6,395 bases of DNA from an uncultured Solirubrobacterales bacterium (GTDB lineage: Bacteria; Actinomycetota; Thermoleophilia; Solirubrobacterales; Solirubrobacteraceae). Location: assembly GCA_903959665.1 (NCBI GenBank), contig CAJBXY010000014.1, forward strand, positions 1 to 6,395, written 5' to 3'. The notes below the pieces were generated by a model, which was not told where the DNA came from, did not search any database, and saw only the letters and a program-made list of their open reading frames with translations. The position numbers and the translations under genes were made by a program. Each line of letters opens with the position of its first letter. The first letter of the stretch is position 1. Of the stretch, positions 1 to 4,768 are shown one piece after another.

Positions 1-116
1 AGCGCGTAGCCGGTCGAATCCGGGCCGCGATGCTTCATCGACTGGAGCATCTTCGTCATGTCCTCGCCAACGGCATGAGGGCCGTCGCGGTAAATGATTC
101 CTGCGATTCCACACAT
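1..116 (-). CDS. Class II glutamine amidotransferase, GlxB/MgsA-like (partial, N-terminus only)
   Basis: Only the first 38 codons are present; the gene continues past the left edge. After the initiator Met comes Cys2, in MCGIAGII. In the Ntn-hydrolase (class II) amidotransferase family this Cys is the N-terminal nucleophile that releases ammonia from glutamine once Met1 is removed. The conserved MKHRGPDSTG follows at residues 27-36. The S-T-G after RGPD favours the glutamate-synthase/GlxB/MgsA branch over asparagine synthetase, which usually has RGPDD or RGPDE. An AGGAG ribosome site lies at 126-130, nine bases before the ATG. The gene starts 42 bp after the glutamine-synthetase stop on the same strand, so the two are very likely co-transcribed. 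In the GlxBCD and MgsABC systems this subunit supplies ammonia or an amide group to partner FMN and GXGD-type subunits, which would be expected further left but cannot be seen. PurF or GlmS cannot be excluded from 38 residues, but the context argues against them. Confidence 0.88.
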   Translation of the reverse strand, partial: MCGIAGIIYRDGPHAVGEDMTKMLQSMKHRGPDSTGYA

Positions 117-158
117 AAGTTAAATCTCCTGATTGAGGTTGGGTCGTTTGGTGGGCGG

Positions 159-1610
159 TTACGGGAGGTACTCGAGGTATTCGTCCCGCTCCCAGTCGGT
201 CACCGATGCAAGGTGGCGCTCCCACTCATCGCGCTTGTAGTGGTTGAAGATCTCGTAGAGCTTGCCTGGCATTGCTGCCTTGACGACGTCGTCCTTTGCC
301 AGCTCGTCGAGCGCCTGCCCGAGGTTGTCGGGCACCCTTTCAATCTCCGCGCCAGCCTTCAGCAGCTCGTAAGTGTTGCCAACCTGCGGCGGGCCCGGAT
401 CGATCTTCTTGTGCAGCCCGTCGAGGCCGGCGTTCAGCAGTGCAGCAACGGTCAGGTACGGGTTGCAGGATGAATCGACGCCGCGGTATTCGAAGCGCCC
501 GCCGCTCGCTACACGGACCGTGCAGGTGCGGTTCTGCCAGCCCCAGTTGCGGTAGATCGGCGCCCAGAAGCCGGTGTCCCACATACGGACGTAGGAGTTA
601 ACTGTCGGGTTACCGACGCACATCAGCGCGTGGAAATGTTCGAGCAGGCCGCCGAGGAACTGAAGCCCGGTCTCCGAGAGCGATGCCGGGCCGTCCGGAT
701 CGGAGAAGACGTTGTTGCCGTCATCGTCGACCAGCGTGAAGTGGTGGTGGTGGCCGTTCGCCGCCACGCCGGTGAACGGCTTCGGCATGAAGGTCGGCAG
801 CAGGTCGTGTTTGCGGCCGACCGCGGCGCAGATCTGGCGGTAGGTGGTGATGTTGTCGGCCGTCGTGACCGGGCGGTCGAAGCGGAAGTTCAGCTCCAAC
901 TGACCGGGGGCGTCCTCGTGGTCGCCGTAGCTCATGTCGAGGCCCATCTTCTGGCCGTATTCGACTACGTCGAGCAGAACCGGACGCAGTTCCTCGAACT
1001 GATGGATGTGGTAGCAGTAAGGCTCCGTAACGCCTACCGGCGCCTCGCCTGGCAGCGGCTTGCGCAGCCACATCATCTCCGGCTCGATGCCGATCAGGAA
1101 GTGCAGGCCGAGCTCGTCTTCAAAGCGCTGCACGACCTGCTTGAGGTTCTGGCGCGGGTCGGCGTCGAAGCGCTCGCCGGTCTCAGTGTCGTAACAGTCA
1201 CAGAAGACTCGCGCTACGCGCGGCTCCCAGGGCAGCACTTGGAAGGTGTCGAGGTCGGCGATTGCCGCCAGCTCTGAGTCGTCGGGAGTGAAGCCGATGT
1301 ACTCGCCGTGGCGGTCGGTGAAGAGGTTGGCAGTCGCGCCGTAGACGAGCTGGTAGCCCTTCTCGGCGACCTGCGGGAAGAATGAGGCAACGACGCCCTT
1401 GCCCAGTACGCGGCCTGTAACAGAGACCTGCTGGAAGTAAACGAAGTCAATTCCTTCGGCTTCGATCCGCTTCGTCAGCTCCTCGATCTTCTCGCGGCGG
1501 CCGGGAGCGTTGCGAGCCTCCTCGAGCGTCTTTGGCGTTGCCGCCGTTCGTGGAGTTTCCAGCACGTCGCTGACTCCTCCACCCATCTTCACTCCGTTTA
1601 CTTCGGCCAT
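159..1610 (-). CDS. glnT: Type III-like glutamine synthetase / gamma-glutamylamide synthetase (GlnT/GmaS family)
   Basis: ATP-dependent ligase of 483 residues, predicted cytosolic, joining ammonia or a primary amine to the gamma-carboxyl of glutamate. An N-terminal beta-grasp domain covers about residues 40-140 and the catalytic domain about 146-470. Visible active-site motifs are GIEPE (E176, E178), DHEDAPGQLE (E232, E239), TFMPKP at 273-278, the ATP/glutamate histidine loop ANGHHHH at 284-290, NPTVNSY at 334-340, NRT (360-362), GRFEYR at 371-376 and CNPYL at 382-386. DHEDxxGQ and CNPYL are typical of the GlnT/GmaS group, whereas GS type I usually has HHE..G.GGQ and SGNPYL. Residues 1-40 are a low-complexity extension beyond the usual ~435-450 residues. 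The ATG at 1610 has a GGGAGAGGG-like site at 1620-1628; Met9 is a weaker alternative. It heads an operon with the amidotransferase gene. Family is sure, but the substrate (ammonia, methylamine or another amine) is not readable from sequence; the symbol follows family naming. Confidence 0.92.
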   Translation of the reverse strand: MAEVNGVKMGGGVSDVLETPRTAATPKTLEEARNAPGRREKIEELTKRIEAEGIDFVYFQQVSVTGRVLGKGVVASFFPQVAEKGYQLVYGATANLFTDRHGEYIGFTPDDSELAAIADLDTFQVLPWEPRVARVFCDCYDTETGERFDADPRQNLKQVVQRFEDELGLHFLIGIEPEMMWLRKPLPGEAPVGVTEPYCYHIHQFEELRPVLLDVVEYGQKMGLDMSYGDHEDAPGQLELNFRFDRPVTTADNITTYRQICAAVGRKHDLLPTFMPKPFTGVAANGHHHHFTLVDDDGNNVFSDPDGPASLSETGLQFLGGLLEHFHALMCVGNPTVNSYVRMWDTGFWAPIYRNWGWQNRTCTVRVASGGRFEYRGVDSSCNPYLTVAALLNAGLDGLHKKIDPGPPQVGNTYELLKAGAEIERVPDNLGQALDELAKDDVVKAAMPGKLYEIFNHYKRDEWERHLASVTDWERDEYLEYLP

Positions 1611-1619
1611 AACTTAAAA

Positions 1620-1628
1620 CCCTCTCCC
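1620..1628 (-). promoter_or_regulatory. Ribosome binding site of the glutamine synthetase gene
   Basis: Read on the minus strand this is GGGAGAGGG, nine bases before the ATG at 1610. It supports that start over the internal Met9 codon, which has no comparable purine-rich stretch at the right distance. Confidence 0.6.
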
Positions 1629-1664
1629 GTTGTTGACTGTCGGCTCTTCAACCGGCGAAGCGCG

Positions 1665-1694
1665 ATAATGCCGCACCGGACCGTCTTAGGTCAA
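1665..1694 (-). promoter_or_regulatory. Sigma70-type promoter of the glutamine synthetase operon
   Basis: On the minus strand a TTGACC -35 (1689-1694, five of six consensus bases) is separated by 18 bp from a CATTAT -10 (1665-1670, four of six). Transcription would start near 1658, giving a leader of about 48 bases that contains the ribosome site. It is the best-matching promoter in the window by eye. No clear operator was seen around it. Confidence 0.55.
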
Positions 1695-1784
1695 ATTCGT
1701 ACATTAGTCGCGCGCGGCCACTTTTGCCACCCCGCCGCCGAACGCTTCTTCGAGCGGCTGGGAACAACCCGTCGCGCCGCCGAC

Positions 1785-1790
1785 TAGGAT
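1785..1790 (+). promoter_or_regulatory. Possible -10 element of the zinc-ribbon gene
   Basis: TAGGAT fits the loose high-GC Gram-positive -10 pattern TAnnnT and lies 35 bp before the ATG at 1825. No convincing -35 is present 16-18 bp upstream, so this is weak. The rest of 1695-1784, between the divergent genes, shows nothing else recognisable. Confidence 0.25.
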
Positions 1791-1824
1791 TGCCAGATGC
1801 TGATCAGCGAGGAGATCCTGACCA

Positions 1825-2355
1825 ATGGGTAAGCGAGGCCGCGCGCAGGCTAACTCCGGTGAACTCGACCTCAGCGTCGACGCGCAGCCACCAGCGCCGG
1901 AGTACATGAAAGGGCCGATGGGCATCAAGCGCCGCAAGCGGACGCCGTTCAGCCAGCGCGAGCGGCTCGGTCACGAGGCCCCAGGCACAGTCCTGAAGGG
2001 ACCACCGATCACAGTTGTCTGTGAATGTGGCGAGCAGACCGAACTCCAGTACGGCGACCGCTGGAGCTGCCCGAGCTGCCAGCGCGTTTACGACACACAC
2101 AAGATTCCGCGTGATCAGTACGAGAAGATCCGCAAGCTCCAGTTTCGCTTTCGCCTGTTGCCGGTAGTTCTGGGCGTGGTCTCGATCTCGCTGGCGATCT
2201 TTTTCACGCTGAGCGGAAACATCTTTGCCGTCTTTGTTCTCCTGCCGAGCGTGATTGTCGTTTGGTTCATGCTGCTGCGTCCACCGCATCGTCGGCGCTT
2301 TCAGCAGGCAATGGATGATCTGCCGAGCTGGGATCTGCGCGCCGAAGCGCAGTAG
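1825..2355 (+). CDS. Small membrane protein with an N-terminal zinc ribbon (function unknown)
   Basis: A 176-residue protein that I do not recognise as a named family. Residues 1-60 are hydrophilic, with Pro-rich and basic stretches (IKRRKR at 34-39). A four-cysteine zinc-ribbon-like knuckle follows: C66-x-C68 and C82-x2-C85, with a Trp (W80) just before the second pair. A basic, aromatic linker (KIRKLQFRFR) leads to two hydrophobic helices at about 111-129 and 132-151. A basic tail after helix two (RPPHRRR) and the basic linker before helix one both suggest that the N- and C-termini face the cytoplasm, a two-helix hairpin. The start is supported by GAGGAG at 1809-1814, ten bases before the ATG. 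The gene stands alone, divergent from the glutamine synthetase gene and convergent with the permease gene, and is followed by a hairpin with a T-rich tail. Metal binding is inferred from cysteine spacing. It could be a housekeeping protein unrelated to its neighbours. Confidence 0.8.
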   Translation: MGKRGRAQANSGELDLSVDAQPPAPEYMKGPMGIKRRKRTPFSQRERLGHEAPGTVLKGPPITVVCECGEQTELQYGDRWSCPSCQRVYDTHKIPRDQYEKIRKLQFRFRLLPVVLGVVSISLAIFFTLSGNIFAVFVLLPSVIVVWFMLLRPPHRRRFQQAMDDLPSWDLRAEAQ

Positions 2356-2388
2356 TTCGAGCTTTCTCCCGCGGCAAACTCAGTAGCC

Positions 2389-2408
2389 GCTGGCGACGCC
2401 AGCTTTCT
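2389..2408 (+). terminator. Rho-independent-type terminator after the zinc-ribbon gene
   Basis: A perfect 6-bp GC-rich stem, GCTGGC / GCCAGC, with a three-base GAC loop is followed directly by TTTCT. It lies 33 bp after the stop of the plus-strand gene. The T-tract is short, so termination strength is uncertain. Confidence 0.55.
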
Positions 2409-2422
2409 GCCCCTCAACGACG

Positions 2423-2447
2423 AAGCGGGAGCCAATGGCCCCCGCTT
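2423..2447. terminator. Hairpin between convergent genes, probable bidirectional terminator
   Basis: Two 11-base arms (2423-2433 and 2437-2447) pair with a single mismatch around a three-base loop; the outer seven pairs are AAGCGGG / CCCGCTT. It lies 43 bp beyond the permease stop on the minus strand and also follows the zinc-ribbon gene on the plus strand. The minus-strand flank is TTCGTCGTT and the plus-strand flank GTCATTCGTT, so neither side has a strong T-run. Its position between convergent genes suggests that it insulates them. Confidence 0.5.
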
Positions 2448-2490
2448 GTCATTCGTTGCTGCAGGGCGAGCCCCGCAGTGTGAACCTCGC

Positions 2491-3966
2491 CTAGACCGGA
2501 GTCGAGACGGCCGGCTGCTCGTCCGGCATTGGCTGGGCTGGGTCGCGGAAGCGAATCTTGCCCTTGTCCTGAACCACATGGCGGAAGATGTAGAGCAGGA
2601 AGGCAACTACCAGCACTGCCACCCCGATCAACGTCTTGTCAAGCCCGTAGCCGTACTCGTCTGCGTAAAGGAAGCCACCGCAGACCAGCAGGAACAGGTT
2701 TACGCAGCCGAGCAGGAAGGCAATTCCCACCCAGGGCTTCGCCAGTTTGATCGGCCGAGGCCAATTTGGCCGGTCCTTGCGCAACAGCACGAAGCCGAAG
2801 AGCGCGCAGACCGTGGCCAGCACGTAGCCGACGTTGGAGACCGCAAGGATCGCGATAACGCCGTGGAAGAAGAGGATCAACAGAATGTTGATAATCATGT
2901 CCGCGGTCATCGCGACGCTCGGAACCTTGCGCTTTGAGAGCGTTCCGAGCTGCTTCAGCGTCATCCCTTCCTTCGAGATCCCGAACAGCGCTCTCGCGCC
3001 GTCCATCGTCGCCGTGTTCATCGAGAGGACCAATCCACCGACAAGGCAGACGACCATCACGTTGGCCAGGGCGTTCCCGACGAGCGTGTCAAAGGCCGTC
3101 ACGTAGAAGGCGATGAAGGTCGGATCCTCAGCAACTGTCGCCGTGCCGAGCGTGCCGCCAAGACCGAGCGGCAGCAGCACATAAACGATGATTGAGAACA
3201 TCGCCGACGCGCGCAGCGCCAGCGGTGTATCAACCTCGGTGTTGTGGTATTCCGGCGCAAACGACGCGACGGCCTCGAAGCCGTAAGCCGACCAACACAT
3301 GAAGTAAAGCCAAGTGACGGCTAGGAAGAATCCGCCGTTGGTGCCGACTTCCCACTGCATGTTCGAGGACGACCAGTCGCCTGTGATGTAGGGGAGGAAC
3401 ATCAATACGAAGGCCGGAATCAAGAGCAGGCCGCCGGTGATGTAGCCAAACCAAACCGCCGGCCGAACACCAAGGACGTTGAAGAGCCAGACGATGATGA
3501 TCGCGGCGATACCGATGATCGCCGGCCAACTGAGGCCAAAGCCGATTGAGTTAGCGTCCTGCTGACCGGTGGTCCAGATGGCGTCAGGGAACCACTGCGT
3601 GACGATCAGCGTGCCGACGATCAGGCCGTTGATCGAGAGCACAACCGACCAACCCATCCAGTATCCGAAGGCGACAACAGGGCCGATGAAGTTCGTGTAC
3701 TTGCGGAACGCCTCGTGGGCATAGACCGCAAGCCCGCCGGACTTGTTCGGGAACATCGTCGAGAGCTCGGCGTAGATGTTGTTCTGCATCGCGCCGAAGA
3801 GGACCGAGATTGTCCAGAGGACAACCGCGCCGGTCGTTCCAAGAACGCCGATTGATCCGCCGAGTGCGGCGATTAGGAAGCCTGGGTTGGCGAGCGCGAC
3901 GACGAAGCCGTCCCACCAACTCATCGACTTCAACATCTGATGATGATCGACCTGTGCTGATGCCAT
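2491..3966 (-). CDS. APC-superfamily amino acid/amine permease
   Basis: A 491-residue inner-membrane transporter with about twelve hydrophobic helices, roughly 20-40, 43-63, 94-116, 146-165, 170-192, 210-232, 254-278, 299-319, 352-372, 374-396, 411-433 and 444-463. This is the normal length and layout for amino acid-polyamine-organocation permeases, which usually couple uptake to a cation gradient. The helix-6 region AYGFEAVASFAPEY (227-240), followed by Asp/Thr-Pro-x-Ala-x-Arg (246-252), matches the family's GFE...EE..nP...P.A pattern. The first helix contains GGSIGVLG at 36-43 in the usual unwound-segment area. I chose the ATG at 3966 because AGAGG at 3973-3977 sits six bases before it. An in-frame GTG at 4065 would add 33 residues with many Arg and no helix, but it has no ribosome site and overlaps the likely promoter. 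Substrate is unknown; the nearby glutamylamide-type synthetase makes an amino acid or amine a fair guess. Confidence 0.92.
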   Translation of the reverse strand: MASAQVDHHQMLKSMSWWDGFVVALANPGFLIAALGGSIGVLGTTGAVVLWTISVLFGAMQNNIYAELSTMFPNKSGGLAVYAHEAFRKYTNFIGPVVAFGYWMGWSVVLSINGLIVGTLIVTQWFPDAIWTTGQQDANSIGFGLSWPAIIGIAAIIIVWLFNVLGVRPAVWFGYITGGLLLIPAFVLMFLPYITGDWSSSNMQWEVGTNGGFFLAVTWLYFMCWSAYGFEAVASFAPEYHNTEVDTPLALRASAMFSIIVYVLLPLGLGGTLGTATVAEDPTFIAFYVTAFDTLVGNALANVMVVCLVGGLVLSMNTATMDGARALFGISKEGMTLKQLGTLSKRKVPSVAMTADMIINILLILFFHGVIAILAVSNVGYVLATVCALFGFVLLRKDRPNWPRPIKLAKPWVGIAFLLGCVNLFLLVCGGFLYADEYGYGLDKTLIGVAVLVVAFLLYIFRHVVQDKGKIRFRDPAQPMPDEQPAVSTPV

Positions 3967-3972
3967 CTGGAA

Positions 3973-3977
3973 CCTCT
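3973..3977 (-). promoter_or_regulatory. Ribosome binding site that decides the permease start
   Basis: AGAGG on the minus strand (within GAAAGAGG) lies six bases before the ATG at 3966. It supports the shorter 491-residue product over the GTG start at 4065. Confidence 0.6.
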
Positions 3978-3984
3978 TTCTCTC

Positions 3985-4029
3985 TCGGTTGCGTAGTACT
4001 ACGACGGGCAACCGAAACCTAAGGTTCGG
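3985..4029 (-). promoter_or_regulatory. Overlapping inverted repeats in the permease leader (operator or RNA switch candidate)
   Basis: Three dyads are packed here. An 8-bp inverted repeat, TCGGTTGC (3985-3992) with GCAACCGA (4008-4015), brackets a 15-base spacer. A perfect 12-bp palindrome, CGTAGTACTACG, lies at 3992-4003 inside it. A third dyad spans 4012-4029 (CCG-A-AACCT, A, AGGTTCGG) with one bulged base. The first and third share 4012-4015, so as RNA they could not both form. The proximal arm ends seven bases before the permease ribosome site. This could be a transcription-factor operator, a folded leader controlling translation, or both; no known riboswitch family was recognised. Confidence 0.4.
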
Positions 4030-4050
4030 ATGCTCCTCCCGGCGCGAACT

Positions 4051-4078
4051 AGTATCAGTTGTCACGGAGCGATTGCAA
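4051..4078 (-). promoter_or_regulatory. Possible promoter of the permease gene
   Basis: On the minus strand TTGCAA (4073-4078, four of six -35 bases) and GATACT (4051-4056, four of six -10 bases) are 16 bp apart. Transcription would begin near 4044 and give a leader of about 78 bases carrying the inverted repeats. The match is moderate. Confidence 0.35.
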
Positions 4079-4141
4079 GCAATACTTTTTCGAACTTGCG
4101 AAAACCCCGCGGTTTGCTGGATTTCTGATCAGGGGAGCGCC

Positions 4142-4147
4142 TAGAAT
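4142..4147 (+). promoter_or_regulatory. Possible -10 element of the Usp-like gene
   Basis: TAGAAT matches five of six -10 consensus bases and lies 15 bp before the ATG at 4163, so the transcript would have a very short leader. No good -35 is present 16-18 bp upstream (sequence near 4118-4124 is TGGATTT), so a non-housekeeping sigma factor or an activator may be needed. The flanking stretch 4079-4141 contains a short dyad, TTTTCG / CGAAAA (4087-4104). Confidence 0.35.
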
Positions 4148-4162
4148 GGTTCATTCGAGCCG

Positions 4163-4648
4163 ATGCCTTCGATTAAAGACCGCTCATCTGTGGTGACTCC
4201 AGCGGGCGCCGTGCCAGGCGCCTCGGGGCCGGTCGTGCTGGCAACTTTGGCGCTGCGGCCCGACCCGACGGCCGAACAGATGGCGATCGATAGCTGCCTT
4301 GAAGCTGGCGCGCCACTGATCCTCGTCAACGCCGTTCAGATCCCGATGTACCCAACGACGATGATCGTCGCCGGCGCTGGCGCGATGGTCTTGCCGCATG
4401 AAGATGATCGCGTAGCCGTACGCGCTGCCGGCGATCGGATTGCTGCGCTTGGCATTCCGGTCGAGGTCGTCGGCCTTTTCAGCTCGCGGCCGGTGAAGGC
4501 GATTGTGAGGCTGCTCGGCGAGCGAAACGCGGCGTTGCTGGTTTTTGGGCCGTTGCTCTCCGAAGTTGGGCGGCTCCGTCTGCGGACGGCCACGCGCCGC
4601 CTGCGCCGCGACGCCAACTGCCTCGTTTGGGTTGCGCCCGACGGCTGA
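4163..4648 (+). CDS. Universal stress protein (UspA)-like protein
   Basis: A 161-residue soluble protein with alternating strands and helices typical of the Usp/HUP alpha-beta fold. A first strand, GPVVLATLAL (22-31), is followed by a helix with an ACLEAGA-like segment, and a second strand, PLILVNAVQIP (51-61). A helix, DDRVAVRAAGDRIAALGI (81-98), precedes strand VEVVGLF (100-106). Next come helix KAIVRLLGERNA, strand ALLVFGP (124-130) and a final strand, NCLVWVAP (152-159). Length is normal for a single Usp domain. The ATP-binding signature G-x2-G-x9-G(S/T) is not intact: after FGP the segment has G136 and then a run of arginines (RLRLRTATRRLRR, 137-149). Nucleotide binding is therefore doubtful. 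The start is the only ATG before the first strand; no Shine-Dalgarno is visible, which fits the short leader inferred upstream. It is divergent from the permease and its role here is unknown. Fold assignment is by pattern, not by search. Confidence 0.72.
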   Translation: MPSIKDRSSVVTPAGAVPGASGPVVLATLALRPDPTAEQMAIDSCLEAGAPLILVNAVQIPMYPTTMIVAGAGAMVLPHEDDRVAVRAAGDRIAALGIPVEVVGLFSSRPVKAIVRLLGERNAALLVFGPLLSEVGRLRLRTATRRLRRDANCLVWVAPDG

Positions 4649-4718
4649 TCGCAGAAGTTGGGAAGATGGTTTGTCGGTGAATGACCTAGACAACCACCGC
4701 GCTGAGCGGTAGTAAGTC

Positions 4719-4749
4719 TTTGTACAAATTGATCAAGAGTCTTGAACAG
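4719..4749 (+). promoter_or_regulatory. Tandem TTGnnCAA palindromes upstream of the flavoprotein operon (operator candidate)
   Basis: A perfect 10-bp palindrome, TTTGTACAAA (4719-4728), is directly followed by a perfect 8-bp palindrome, TTGATCAA (4729-4736). The two TTGnnCAA units are 9 bp apart, nearly one helical turn, and together make a 17-bp near-symmetric site. A degenerate third copy, TTGAACAG, lies at 4742-4749. The site sits 20-50 bp before the start codon in the otherwise unremarkable gap 4649-4757. This is the arrangement expected for a dimeric repressor or activator; which regulator is unknown. Confidence 0.35.
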
Positions 4750-4757
4750 CTAACTGC

Positions 4758-4762
4758 GGAGG
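4758..4762 (+). promoter_or_regulatory. Strong ribosome binding site of the flavoprotein gene
   Basis: GGAGG lies six bases before the ATG at 4769. It is the best Shine-Dalgarno in the window and fixes the start of the flavoprotein gene. Confidence 0.75.
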
Positions 4763-4768
4763 ATTGAA

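Noticed and set aside
1..116. Asparagine synthetase (AsnB) as the identity of the amidotransferase fragment
   Set aside because: The MCGIAG start is shared, but RGPDSTG differs from the RGPDD/E usual in AsnB, and linkage to a type III-like glutamine synthetase favours the GlxB/MgsA group. It is not fully excluded with 38 residues.
630..1277. Long plus-strand open frame inside the glutamine synthetase gene
   Set aside because: It is the antisense shadow of a clearly conserved enzyme, and its translation has no recognisable domain and shows the biased composition typical of antisense GC-rich frames.
3967..4065. N-terminal extension of the permease from an in-frame GTG at 4065
   Set aside because: No ribosome site precedes it, the added 33 residues are Arg-rich and not membrane-like, and it overlaps the probable -10 and the inverted repeats. 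The ATG at 3966 has AGAGG at the right distance.
4696..4710. Short hairpin ACCGC / GCGGT after the Usp-like gene
   Set aside because: The stem has only five base pairs and is followed by AGTAAGTCTTTG rather than a T-tract, so calling a terminator is not supported.
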